Positions 52,201-60,436 of a stretch of 60,436 bases of DNA are shown here, one piece after another. The stretch is from a virus. A program made the translations under genes and the position numbers. Where the stretch lies: the IMG/VR virus record IMGVR_UViG_3300032287_002746, positions 1 to 60,436 of that record, one strand, 5' to 3'. Each line of letters starts with the position of its first letter. Positions within the stretch are counted from its first letter, which is position 1. Below the pieces are notes generated by a model. That model did no database searches and was not told the origin of the DNA. It was given only the letters and a program-made list of their open reading frames with translations.

Positions 52201-54072
52201 AATTTTATTAGACGCAGCTTCTAATCCTTTGGTTGTCATGTGAACAGGAAGTCTTACTAAGGTTCCTGTCAATGCACCCATTAAAAATGTTTTAATACCT
52301 TGCTTGCTTAGTTCATCTTCAAACGCTTGACCAAACGATTCACTTAATATTGAATTAGATTTCTGGTATTGACCAACATAGTAATCTTTCCAACCATTTG
52401 ATGAAATACTTTGCAAGTTTTCTTGTAAACCTTCAACAAGTTCAAATCGTGCCATGTCTTTAAAGAACGCTTTACCTACTTGAAAAGTTGCTTCTTTTTT
52501 ACCAAAGTCTGTTGCAATTTGTCCTGTAAGACCATATGCTCCAGCAAATCCTTTTTTATAAAATTTCTTTAAACCATTTTTTTCTACAAGTAACAAGTTA
52601 TCTTTGGTTGCTTCGATTAACTCACGCATTGTTTTGTTAGCAGGTAAAAATTTATTAAACATGTTTCCAAATTGTAACTTGTTAGTTGCCAATAAGATTG
52701 CCATGTTTGTTTTATAATTTGCACCACTTGAATCCATTGATAACTTACGCATTTCTTCAAACTGCGTTTCATTTGGATTCTCACCATTATTGTTATTGCG
52801 ATGATCGTCAATAAGTTTATTTAATGTATCACCATAAGAAGACACTGCTTCAAAAGATGCTTCTGTTGCAGACATGTTTAATTCCTGTGCTACACGTCTT
52901 AATCCTTGTGCACCCATACCAACAAGTTTACCTGTTGATAATCCTGCATCTACACCAGCTTTAATTCTTTCACCATATCTTATACCTGTACCAACTAATG
53001 GTAATCCTCTTGCGACATTACCTGTCATTTCAAGTACAGATTTTGATTTTAATATTGCTGGTAAGTTGCCATTGAAAACTGTAAATGTATCATTTATAGC
53101 ATCTCGTGCAATACTACCGGTTGTGTTAGATACAGCAGCTGCTTCATCTATTTTAGTCAATAATCTAATTTCTTCTGCAGACTTGTTACCTAATGTAAAA
53201 CCTTGTGCTGCTTCTCTAAAGAAATTTGTTTTCTTTGCAAGTGCTTCTGCAGATTCTCTGGCTCCTACTTCAACAGCTTCCCTGCCAAGTAATCTTCCAA
53301 AACCTGCTCCAATTTTTGCAAAGGTTGGAGCAAAAGTAGCAGCACCTTCACCACCTGCAGGAGCAGTGGCTGCTGTTATTAAAATATCTGCAGCAATCTC
53401 TAATGACAATGCTGCAAATGTTCCTAACATAAATCCACTACTTCCAATAAACTCAGATACACTTCCTTTTGAAAAAATACTATCTTGATCTTCAGGTTTT
53501 TGAAACACAAAGTTTTTTTGCGCATCCTTTTGATCCTGATAATACTGTTGCATCATTTCATCTTCAGTAGGCATTAATAAAGACATATCCATGTTTGCAA
53601 TAGCAGAACCCATTCTACCATAACCAACAAAGTTTTCTTTAAATGCTGCACCAAATTTACTTGACATAGAATCAAAACCTTTTGCAAGAGCTGACCCCCA
53701 TGTTTCCATTGCAGCAAATCTTGCATAGTTAGTAGGATCCTTTGGATTAAATCCATCTGGGTTATATGATTCTTGTTGTGTAAAATTTGCTATACTATCA
53801 GCATCCAAGTATCTTATGCCAGGTGACTTTTGGTAAGTCATTGAATCAATAAGAGATGTAGGAGGATCTATTTTATTTTGCAACTGTTGTCTACCAACAT
53901 ACTGAGAATAACGCATAGCATCTCCAAGTGGATCACCAGCTGGACCATCAGAAGAAGTTTCAACATTATTTGTTGCCTGATTGTTTGATGACATTAATGA
54001 CGCAAAATCCTGTTGTTGATTTGCATCAGTAGCAGTTAATGCTGATGCGTCTAATTCTGTGTTTTCAGCCAT
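49255..54072 (-). CDS. Large virion cargo protein with hydrophobic N-terminal region
   Basis: A 1605-residue protein. Residues about 210-260 hold long Ala/Gly-rich hydrophobic stretches (SGFMLGTFAALSLEIAADIL and neighbours) able to enter a membrane. Long charged helical regions follow. A Pro/Thr/Val linker (APVATVTPTPAPTPNV) sits near residue 1350. No enzyme motif is seen. In crAss-like phages proteins in this position, next to the RNA polymerase, are ejected capsid or tail cargo. It lies 20 bases upstream of the polymerase gene in transcription order and 3 bases after the 872-residue gene. Confidence 0.75.
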   Translation of the reverse strand: MAENTELDASALTATDANQQQDFASLMSSNNQATNNVETSSDGPAGDPLGDAMRYSQYVGRQQLQNKIDPPTSLIDSMTYQKSPGIRYLDADSIANFTQQESYNPDGFNPKDPTNYARFAAMETWGSALAKGFDSMSSKFGAAFKENFVGYGRMGSAIANMDMSLLMPTEDEMMQQYYQDQKDAQKNFVFQKPEDQDSIFSKGSVSEFIGSSGFMLGTFAALSLEIAADILITAATAPAGGEGAATFAPTFAKIGAGFGRLLGREAVEVGARESAEALAKKTNFFREAAQGFTLGNKSAEEIRLLTKIDEAAAVSNTTGSIARDAINDTFTVFNGNLPAILKSKSVLEMTGNVARGLPLVGTGIRYGERIKAGVDAGLSTGKLVGMGAQGLRRVAQELNMSATEASFEAVSSYGDTLNKLIDDHRNNNNGENPNETQFEEMRKLSMDSSGANYKTNMAILLATNKLQFGNMFNKFLPANKTMRELIEATKDNLLLVEKNGLKKFYKKGFAGAYGLTGQIATDFGKKEATFQVGKAFFKDMARFELVEGLQENLQSISSNGWKDYYVGQYQKSNSILSESFGQAFEDELSKQGIKTFLMGALTGTLVRLPVHMTTKGLEAASNKINERQYAKNPGENPVERVKKQFDKDIETLNTFFKQTEERTFKHKIVNFVNQTQEGQNQAEAAAKGLRYEFENSRDNALVSAISAAKRTESIDVLQRVVKEMGVDMSNEDFEKSFGVKLEDTKYTTPLEFSKSLAKDIKKYSDVTDSIRNKVKTFTEPTLYTQGSKEYFTAMIARSAEEDAVHTIAMNAVKGDMTAKRAQQIAQELLSNQSIANSSDYVIRVLTDPKILNDEKGNIMSELRIYRNNLEQNTDESLKPKIEKQIKDKEEELANLEKWQSFFSNRVDASISLNEQGEIVPTENIVLDTFVGKRIDKKQTLLDGYGEPLDTVETTFDVNDDEVIETFRQLLNVKNQQAGVDTQISETEMRDVHSKLVDYMKLDKDTKDYMNAVDTLMNPKNFKHAISKMTDGKMKFNVISFLDRYNVTIIQHIYGTGGLLDSLEEVNSSFNESDKLSIGFEIMEMMYQDENYKNLLTVALDPNLGIQNGEYVDKLLDSLKNNVSAKFADIVKKYAPSEYSQDITDEEYDQMIATGKMEPVKEQLLVDKIARGDVELGENEQKLINSEQFKESIDAQVAIAKQRITQEKTGTKTFKDPDGKWGVATTNDEIITEGYDTEAEAVAASEAMTNTSETPVSEIPETTPGQQYMDMSVDELQNNLNSINETYDELSIQGTQQEIDDLLQERSYVLAALNKKLKETPASNAPEPEIPEAVVTTTQGIPDEISQPIELPVAPVATVTPTPAPTPNVTQLTESNEEGFVSAAEVNFLSALIGETPAESTAEPFTVTTNDAQTYDITDTSNNVLQTVSTEEKAEEIATSANNTRKDIDFVKNFMDEVLTDIEDKMDTVKYASMQSRGEKAMKLYNKKNGTEFKTLEEYAATKEGRKSLEGIRESVITGKRIKYASKKVTVTKPSEEIQINLFDTVETPNVLSTGRNILESLNNELADFKSIVQENSKEISKFVSEDPISESSIIEQLKKAAECFK

Positions 54073-54075
54073 GAC

Positions 54076-56694
54076 TTATTTTTTCTTTTTGCTATTAATT
54101 GTTTGTAACGCAGTCATATAAGTTTCATATTGCGTTTTGATATGTTCATCAAGTGCCATGATTCCTTCTATATCATCTGGTCCAGTCATTGGAATAAAAT
54201 CAACTCCTGATTTAACCCATTTGTCTTGTATTGGATCTTTATATTTAGTACTGTATGAAACTGAATAGTTACCATATCTGTCATAATTACCAGTAGCAGT
54301 AAAATCGAATCCAGAGTTTCTAATGTTTGTTTTAGCATTTATAGTACCTGTTGGATTTTGGAACAATAAATTAAAATCACCAAGAGATGTTTGATTCATT
54401 GTAGATTCTTTTACAAATTTCTTAAACCTTGATAATGAAGGATTTGTATTGATTGTTTCAAATGGCAATGTTACAACTAACGGTGCTGTTGCAGTTTTTG
54501 GATTATCATTTTTATTTCTTACAGTTATTTTTACAGTTTTATTAACTGGATCACTGCTTACCTCATACTCGTTACCCAATGCTTCAGCTCTTGCTTTGGT
54601 GTTCATATTAGCAAATTTGGTAAACACTGCAGGATCATTTGCAGAAGATGCCGCAACAGAACCAAATATGTTACCCCATTCATCTGCAGTAACACCTGTG
54701 TTTAATCTTGTTATAGTTGTACCAGTTGTTCTTTTTGTAAATTCTGGAGATACTTTTAAACTTAAACCATTTTTTTCTGCTTCTGACAACTTAGATAAAT
54801 CAAATATAGGATATCCAGCTTGTGTACGCCCTGTAATTTTTACTTTGTCTTTGTATGTCTCTTTTATATTTCCATCAGCATCAGTTATACTTTTTGCAAT
54901 ATTTTCATAATTTTTATCAAGCTGTTCTTTTTGTGTAAACACTTGATCAAACTTACCCATTAAGTTATTTAATACATACAGTTGTTGTTTGTACTCTTGA
55001 ACACTTCCTTGTTTTGCAAGAATAGGAATAAGTTTTTTTGCTTTACCATAAACACCAAGTGCAAATGATTCAAGCATTGATTGTGCAAGTTGAGGAGTTT
55101 TTGGATCATATGCATGCTCAAGACCAAGTTTCTTTGCAAGTGAGCCATACAGTTTTCCTTCTTGTTCTGTCAATTTTTCATTACTACCACCAGCAATTCT
55201 TTTTAATTTATCCATTACTGTGTAATACTTACCAGAATTGTCACCACCAACAACAATGTTTAAAGCACCTTCTTTTGGATCAAAAGCATCAGAAAACAAT
55301 TCGTTACGTGTAGTTGTTAATGATTCAGCAAGAACATCAACTGCTGGTAAAGAAGAAGTTGTCTGAGAAGTACCAGTAATAGTGCTTGTTGGCAACTCAC
55401 CTTTTCCTCCAGCAATTCTTATTTTTAATGCCATCTCATCATCAAACTGCTTTTGTTTTTGTTCCATCTCCATGAACTTGAGTTCTTTTTCTTGATTCAT
55501 TTTTGCAATAGCAAGACTCATAGCATTCTTTTCTTTCCAGACATTCATTGCTACATCATCCTGGTCTATTTCAACTTTTGATGTCACTCTTGAATAGTCT
55601 TTACCCCAATCTATTGCAGTTTTATTCATTGCATTATTTTTGTAAAGATTGTGCAAGTTTTGTGCAATATATTCAAAACCACCTTTAGTAAGATCTGTTA
55701 CTTCTTTCTCTGCATTTCCTGCAGTCTTTTCAAGTTCTTGTTTTTGTGCTTGTAAATTATTGTAATACGCTTGTTGTAAAACAGGTACTCCATCCGGATG
55801 TTCTCTATCAAATATTTCAATTTTTTCTAATACATCTGATAATCCTAACTTTGTCTGAGTCTCAGTTTTTTTTGCTTCTTCAATAGCAGGTTGTTCAAGT
55901 TTTTTTGCAAGGTTTTGCAATGCCTGATCTCTGGAAACTTTACTTGTTTCCATTTCTTCTTTAATATCATTCTCAGCATTAACAAATCCCATTACTCGCA
56001 TTTGGTCATTAAATCTACCATCAGTTCTCATTTGATCAATTGCCCATTGCATAAATGAAGGTGCTGCGTCATCACCATTAGTTTTTTTAATTTTATAAAA
56101 ACCATGCACTTCATCTCTAACAATTTCTAATTTTAATTCTTTTGCACGTTCATTAAGAAAACCTGTTACATCTTCAAATGGTACAAAGTTTTTTGGTTGT
56201 GCTTTTAGTATACTACCATCACCACGTTTAGCATTTTTTAATTCACTAATACCATAGTTCATATAAGCCATACTATAATCACTTGCAAGTGCTCTTTGTT
56301 TTGGATCATCACTTGCTTTTAGTGCATTGTATTTACCTATTTCATTACCATAATATTTTGTTAACGCCATATCACGACCAAGTTCTTTATCTTGTGTGAT
56401 TGGATCTACGATAGAATTTGCAATACTAATGTTTGCAGGATTTGATAAATCTAAATTTGAAATGTCTTTTAAAGAACTTTGTACTTTTTTAAACACTTCT
56501 TTACGAAATTCTTCGTTTGATTCAGAAGTCAATGGGTCATTTAATGCAGAGTTGATTATGCTTTTTACATAATTAAATCCACGATCATACTCACCTTGTT
56601 TAGTTCCCAACACTTGTGTAAGAAAACCATAATCAGGTTTATATAAATTTAATTGTGGAAACTCATCAGTAACTCCTTTTAAAAATGTTGCCAT
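54076..56694 (-). CDS. Virion cargo protein
   Basis: An 872-residue, mostly helical protein without recognised catalytic motifs. Residues about 320-420 look like a coiled coil (for example MNQEKELKFMEMEQKQKQFD). The C-terminal 150 residues are beta-rich, with a Lys-rich end. Its place in the giant-gene operon, three bases ahead of the 1605-residue gene, points to a structural or ejection role. Function unknown. Confidence 0.7.
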   Translation of the reverse strand: MATFLKGVTDEFPQLNLYKPDYGFLTQVLGTKQGEYDRGFNYVKSIINSALNDPLTSESNEEFRKEVFKKVQSSLKDISNLDLSNPANISIANSIVDPITQDKELGRDMALTKYYGNEIGKYNALKASDDPKQRALASDYSMAYMNYGISELKNAKRGDGSILKAQPKNFVPFEDVTGFLNERAKELKLEIVRDEVHGFYKIKKTNGDDAAPSFMQWAIDQMRTDGRFNDQMRVMGFVNAENDIKEEMETSKVSRDQALQNLAKKLEQPAIEEAKKTETQTKLGLSDVLEKIEIFDREHPDGVPVLQQAYYNNLQAQKQELEKTAGNAEKEVTDLTKGGFEYIAQNLHNLYKNNAMNKTAIDWGKDYSRVTSKVEIDQDDVAMNVWKEKNAMSLAIAKMNQEKELKFMEMEQKQKQFDDEMALKIRIAGGKGELPTSTITGTSQTTSSLPAVDVLAESLTTTRNELFSDAFDPKEGALNIVVGGDNSGKYYTVMDKLKRIAGGSNEKLTEQEGKLYGSLAKKLGLEHAYDPKTPQLAQSMLESFALGVYGKAKKLIPILAKQGSVQEYKQQLYVLNNLMGKFDQVFTQKEQLDKNYENIAKSITDADGNIKETYKDKVKITGRTQAGYPIFDLSKLSEAEKNGLSLKVSPEFTKRTTGTTITRLNTGVTADEWGNIFGSVAASSANDPAVFTKFANMNTKARAEALGNEYEVSSDPVNKTVKITVRNKNDNPKTATAPLVVTLPFETINTNPSLSRFKKFVKESTMNQTSLGDFNLLFQNPTGTINAKTNIRNSGFDFTATGNYDRYGNYSVSYSTKYKDPIQDKWVKSGVDFIPMTGPDDIEGIMALDEHIKTQYETYMTALQTINSKKKK

Positions 56695-56716
56695 GTTTAT
56701 TTATTGTATAAAAATA

Positions 56717-59700
56717 TTAATCTTCAAAAAAGTATAAAGGTAATGCACCAAAATCAAATACTACACCACCATATTGTTTTTTTACTTTTCCACCATATTT
56801 TGATTGTCTTGGCGCAGGTAATGCTTGTCCAGATAGAATAGCATTACGACCAGCATTTTTAGTATCAGCTACAGCAGCTTTACCATTTACTTCTGCATTT
56901 GCAGCATCTATCGCCTCTGACGCACTAAAACCTTTACCTTTCCAAAATATTACTCGATCTTCAAATGTATATCCTGATTTACTATTTTTACCAGTTGGGT
57001 CTGTAGGATTAATATACGGATCATACACAGGTCTACCTTGTGCATCAAACATTTGTCTACCATCTTTAAAAGTTACATCACCTGTATTACGATCAACATC
57101 GTAATTAAACATATCAGATAACTGATTAGTTCTTTGCCAGTTTGTAGTACCATTATTCCAAGCATCAAGTTGTCTCCATTTTAATGCACGTCTGGCATTA
57201 TCATATTGTTGTCTTGCTGTTGCTGATTGACCAATATAATTTTGTAATGAGTTGGCATTTAAAATCTTTTCTTGATTATTAATTCCAGCAATGTTACCAG
57301 AAAATCGATTAAAAATATTTGAATTTTCATTTTCAACACCACCAATAATATTTGCAGATTGACCAAGTCTTTGATTTGATGGAGCAACCTGTGATGCACC
57401 AGCAACATTACCGGCAGTTGTATTGTATGCAGCTTCTCTTTCAGCAGCAGCTTGTTCTTGCATTGCAGCAATTCTTCTATCAGGATCAAGCAATGCGTAA
57501 CGAGGAGTTTCTAAATCAACTTGAGTTAATGCAGGAGGATAATAACCAACATTGTCAGTAAGTGTGCCAGCAAAGTTTACTGCATCTTGTATCCACCAAG
57601 GTCTTCTTGGTTTTGGTTTTTCTTTTTCTGGTATGTCATCTGGTTTTTTATTACATCCTGCTTCAGCTTCTTCACGTGTATTGTAAGAACCTGCAGGCAT
57701 CTCTCCTTCATATTCAAATTGATATATTTCTTTTACACCGGTTACAGGATCTTGTCTACAAGACCATGCTCTCTTTTTCTCTGGTATTGTTGTTGTTTCT
57801 TTTTTCTTAGTCATTGCTTCCAAGAAAGCATTATGAAACAAGCCTGGCTTTCCGTCAGTAGCAAGTTCTAATATTTTATCGTAACGTGCTTGACCTGTTA
57901 ATCCTTGTAATTGTGCAGCAACATTAGGACCAAATACATTTGACTGTATAAGTCCTGTCATGTATTCATCAATAGCTTTTGCACCTTCAGGATTCAACAT
58001 TGCTTGTTGAGCCATTGGTTTCCATTGCTTATCATAATTTTCTGGTTTCCATGGCGCGTATGTACTTTGATCTTGTGGTGTAAATGGTAACTTGTTTACA
58101 TTACTTGGTTTAACTTGAAACTCAGGTGTATTATTAGCAATTACTTGTTTATTAGGATCTCCTGTAGCAACCGGTGTTACAGAACCATTCTGAATTCCTT
58201 GTGCTGTATTACCCATAAAAGGTTGAGATGCAGCAGTTGGTTCAGCATCTGCAGGAAATAAACCTGCAAGTTCAGCTGGTAATTCAGGATTGGCAACAGT
58301 TGTATTTGTAGCAACAGGTGGAATATTAACAGTTGTAGCTGCAGATGTTGCTGCAGGATTAGCAACAGCATCCATTGCTTGTTGATCAAGAGATGGAGTT
58401 GCAGAAGTTGAAGTTGTAGAATCACTTTTTGATTTATCTTCACCACTAAACAGGTCACTAAAAAAGTCACCTATCCCACCAAAAAATCCATTTGATGAAC
58501 CATCATCCATCATAGAAGAACCAGAAGCATCACCAACAGTACTTGAACCAGTAGTTCCTTGATGCTTTGGTAAATCTCCACCATGCTTATAACCAGGAAT
58601 TACTTTATTATTAAGAAACGCTTCATGAGTTCCATCAGGATAAAAAATTCTTATTGTATCACCCATTTTAACAGCAGATCCTTCTTGACCTTTAAACTTT
58701 CCACTTGGTATAATAAACTTTGGAAATGTTTGCATTTTACCAGGAACTCTTTTAGCAGGTTGTGGTTTTACATTTGTATTTGATGTAACAACAGTTTTTG
58801 CTGCAGGTTTACTATTGTCTTCTTTAACAACAACAGTAGTTGGAGGAACTTCTTCTTCTACTTCTTCTGCGTCACTTGCCCAATCTCTTGCACCAGTTGC
58901 CGCAGCTTGTTGTTGTGTAGAACCAGCAGGTGCAACATTATTTGTACTAATTATTTTTCCATTAGCATCTCTTCTCACAAATTGTTTATTTGCAGATGCA
59001 GTATAAATATTAGATGGTGTAACAAGTTGAGGCGTTGTGCTTTCAATGTAATCTGAAACATCCCCAGTTTGAGGATCATACTGAGGAGTTAATTCAACTG
59101 CTTGCAACGCATTTGTTCTAAAAGTTTCTTCTTGTGGTATTCTTTGACCAATTTTCATAGTCGTTACCATTTTAGAAACAAATGGGTCTACAACTTTAAA
59201 TGTTTTTTTTCCATCAGAAAAAATATCTCCTTTTTTAAAGTACTGACCGCCAATAGTTGTTGAAGCTGTATTATAATCAACACCTTTATTTGGTTGAAGT
59301 CCTACATTTTGTACAATTTTTTTATCACCATTGTATGTAACTTTTTGAAAAAATGGATATTTACCACCAGGTACACCAGTCCCTTGAATTTTTTTCATGA
59401 ATTCATCTTTATCCATTTTAAACCATTGTTTATTTTCAGGCGATTGAAATGTTAAATAATCACCTGTAAACCATCCTGGTTTGTCTTCTTGTGAATGATA
59501 TATGTAAGGTTTACCATCTACATATACTTTATCACCTTGAGATTGAGTAAATCTTACAGTACCAGCATTTTGATAATTAGCCATTCCACCATAACGCATT
59601 TGACCTTCTTCTCCGGCTGCTTCTCTTCCTTCCATTATTTCGTGAGAAACACCTTCACCTTGTTCTTGACCAGGTGATTCTTGTCCTTGTAATCCTGCCA

Positions 59701-60271
59701 TAACAGATTGTGCAATTGCAGGAACACCATCAGGAAATCCTTTCATTGATTCTTGTACCAATGCTAACATACCAAGTTTCTCAAGATTGTTTTTTAACAT
59801 CTGAGAAGCAGTACGCTTTGATACAGGATCTGTTGCATCATCCTTTAGAATATTCATATAGTTATTCATAGGATATTTTTGTGCAATCTTTGCTGGTGTA
59901 ACACCACCTTTGTCAAATTTAGTAATACCAAAAATAGAAAGTACTTCAGGATCTTTAATCTTTAACTTTTTTGTGTCAGAGAATATAAATGAACCAGGTG
60001 CAACATTAAGAGGTACACCGCCTTTATTATGTCTTTTACCAACAATTTTACTATGTTCTAAAAAACCATCATTGTTGATATCACCGATTACAGTTTCTCC
60101 ACCTTCAGCTTCTATATTAGCCTCTTCACGTGGAACTGCACTAATAGTGTTTTTAACATTACTGTCTTGGTTAATTGGATTTACTTTGATGTATAAATCA
60201 TTTCTATCAACTAAACTGTAGTTACGTTGATCACCATTTTTTGGAAGTTGTTTTATTCTAATGTTGTACAT
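56717..60271 (-). CDS. Virion protein with repeated GG motifs
   Basis: An 1184-residue protein. The N-terminal part (53-106, with AEGGETVIGDINNDG and KGGVPLNVAPGSFIFSD) is a recognisable domain of crAss-like virion proteins. Low-complexity Ser/Thr/Ala/Pro linkers occupy about 575-690. Short Gly-Gly motifs recur: RYGGMANYQNAG (226-237), YKHGGDLPKHQG (561-572) and KYGGKVKKQYGG (1158-1169). No enzyme motif is seen. It is the first complete gene of the giant operon, with a -7-like promoter box 54 bases before its ATG. Confidence 0.75.
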   Translation of the reverse strand: MYNIRIKQLPKNGDQRNYSLVDRNDLYIKVNPINQDSNVKNTISAVPREEANIEAEGGETVIGDINNDGFLEHSKIVGKRHNKGGVPLNVAPGSFIFSDTKKLKIKDPEVLSIFGITKFDKGGVTPAKIAQKYPMNNYMNILKDDATDPVSKRTASQMLKNNLEKLGMLALVQESMKGFPDGVPAIAQSVMAGLQGQESPGQEQGEGVSHEIMEGREAAGEEGQMRYGGMANYQNAGTVRFTQSQGDKVYVDGKPYIYHSQEDKPGWFTGDYLTFQSPENKQWFKMDKDEFMKKIQGTGVPGGKYPFFQKVTYNGDKKIVQNVGLQPNKGVDYNTASTTIGGQYFKKGDIFSDGKKTFKVVDPFVSKMVTTMKIGQRIPQEETFRTNALQAVELTPQYDPQTGDVSDYIESTTPQLVTPSNIYTASANKQFVRRDANGKIISTNNVAPAGSTQQQAAATGARDWASDAEEVEEEVPPTTVVVKEDNSKPAAKTVVTSNTNVKPQPAKRVPGKMQTFPKFIIPSGKFKGQEGSAVKMGDTIRIFYPDGTHEAFLNNKVIPGYKHGGDLPKHQGTTGSSTVGDASGSSMMDDGSSNGFFGGIGDFFSDLFSGEDKSKSDSTTSTSATPSLDQQAMDAVANPAATSAATTVNIPPVATNTTVANPELPAELAGLFPADAEPTAASQPFMGNTAQGIQNGSVTPVATGDPNKQVIANNTPEFQVKPSNVNKLPFTPQDQSTYAPWKPENYDKQWKPMAQQAMLNPEGAKAIDEYMTGLIQSNVFGPNVAAQLQGLTGQARYDKILELATDGKPGLFHNAFLEAMTKKKETTTIPEKKRAWSCRQDPVTGVKEIYQFEYEGEMPAGSYNTREEAEAGCNKKPDDIPEKEKPKPRRPWWIQDAVNFAGTLTDNVGYYPPALTQVDLETPRYALLDPDRRIAAMQEQAAAEREAAYNTTAGNVAGASQVAPSNQRLGQSANIIGGVENENSNIFNRFSGNIAGINNQEKILNANSLQNYIGQSATARQQYDNARRALKWRQLDAWNNGTTNWQRTNQLSDMFNYDVDRNTGDVTFKDGRQMFDAQGRPVYDPYINPTDPTGKNSKSGYTFEDRVIFWKGKGFSASEAIDAANAEVNGKAAVADTKNAGRNAILSGQALPAPRQSKYGGKVKKQYGGVVFDFGALPLYFFED

Positions 60272-60324
60272 AAACTTTTAAAGTTTAAAGTTAAAAATGA
60301 TAAATCTCTCACATTTAGAATTTA

Positions 60325-60332
60325 CAAATATA
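60325..60332 (-). promoter_or_regulatory. Possible -7 promoter box before the giant operon
   Basis: TATATTTG on the minus strand matches the host -7 consensus TAnnTTTG, 54 bases ahead of the ATG at 60271. No TTTG lies at the expected -33 position, so this is a partial match. The leader near the start codon has a palindromic AAACTTTTAAAGTTT (60272-60286) similar to the one at 11380. Confidence 0.3.
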
Positions 60333-60364
60333 ATTTGTTTTTTCCTATTTTGTTAGGGATTTTG

Positions 60365-60436
60365 TTATTTATTAATGAATTCTATTTCTGCACCGTTCTG
60401 CATAAGTTGTAATAACTCGTCTTCTGATACTTGATA
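60365..60436 (-). CDS. C-terminal end of a minus-strand protein (partial)
   Basis: An open frame enters from the right edge on the minus strand and stops at 60367-60365 (TAA). The 23 visible residues include DELLQLMQNGAEIEFINK, an acidic helical end typical of soluble phage proteins. It lies 93 bases upstream of the 1184-codon gene on the same strand, so it is probably the preceding gene of the virion operon. The family cannot be told. Confidence 0.55.
   Translation of the reverse strand, partial: YQVSEDELLQLMQNGAEIEFINK

Noticed and set aside
52874-53488. 204-codon plus-strand open frame inside the 1605-codon gene
   Set aside because: It lies antisense to a long, well-formed gene, has no motif, and its Ala/Pro/Ser-rich composition mirrors the hydrophobic codons of the opposite strand.
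54449-54910. 153-codon plus-strand open frame inside the 872-codon gene
   Set aside because: Antisense shadow without recognised features; the minus frame is continuous across it.
58177-58470. 97-codon Leu/Gln-rich minus-strand open frame in another register of the 1184-codon gene
   Set aside because: It arises from the low-complexity linker of the real gene read in a shifted frame.
1-60436. tRNA genes, CRISPR arrays and insertion sequences
   Set aside because: The non-coding gaps are all under about 200 bases and none shows a cloverleaf, regularly spaced repeats, transposase or terminal inverted repeats.
1-60436. Stop-codon reassignment, known in some crAss-like phages
   Set aside because: TAG and TGA both end well-supported genes (for example TAG at 15728-15730 and TGA at 10207-10209), and the giant frames are open under the standard code.

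Overview
The window is about 60 kb of a crAss-like phage (order Crassvirales) that infects a Bacteroidota host, probably of the Flavobacterium/Cellulophaga type. Four things support this. The DNA is AT-rich and genes are packed head to tail with ATGA-type overlaps and no Shine-Dalgarno sites. A promoter at 10618-10648 matches the Bacteroidota consensus exactly (TTTG, 19 bases, TAnnTTTG). The replication set is the crAss-like one: dUTPase, SF2 helicase, uracil-DNA glycosylase, DnaB, Sak4-like ATPase, SSB-like protein, TOPRIM primase, RecB-like exonuclease and family B polymerase. On the opposite strand lies a block of giant genes, one of which carries the DxDxD catalytic signature of a virion RNA polymerase. 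The genetic code looks standard, because TAA, TAG and TGA all end genes. Both ends of the window cut through genes. Terminase, portal, capsid and tail-tube genes are not seen and presumably lie outside.

Layout. (1) 1-5434, plus strand: a run of small, mostly uncharacterised and often acidic proteins (including DUF4314-, DUF6915- and DUF4241-like ones) plus a metallophosphoesterase, closed by an intrinsic terminator; probably early, host-facing genes. (2) 5457-23760, plus strand: nucleotide metabolism, DNA modification and replication. It holds dUTPase, a methyltransferase next to a glycosyltransferase, HNH- and GIY-YIG-type nucleases, the replisome genes, a DUF932 protein, a DUF2829/Tad2-like candidate anti-Thoeris protein, a dNMP kinase, a PPP-type phosphatase and a spore-photoproduct-lyase-like radical SAM protein. 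One small gene (10229-10591) is inverted inside this block and has its own promoter. (3) 23837-25324, minus strand: lysis genes in the order holin, membrane-anchored spanin-like protein, M15 peptidase. (4) 25581-28127, plus strand: a two-gene island with a B12-dependent ribonucleotide reductase and a winged-helix-like protein. (5) 28163-60436, minus strand: small tail-associated genes, an 886-residue fibre-like protein, then five giant genes of 1961, 3836, 1605, 872 and 1184 codons, read from right to left.

How it fits together. The giant proteins are best read as virion cargo delivered with the DNA. The 3836-residue protein combines a zincin-like HEAFH motif with the RNA polymerase active site DFDVD. 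The 1961-residue protein starts with a complete RecB-type nuclease domain. The injected polymerase would transcribe early genes, while the promoters that resemble host promoters would serve genes read by the host enzyme. The DNA polymerase ends in a sliding-clamp-binding peptide and no clamp gene is visible, so it probably borrows the host clamp. Ribonucleotide reductase, dUTPase and dNMP kinase supply nucleotides. Convergent transcription units are separated by strong hairpins at 23768-23785 and 28129-28163.
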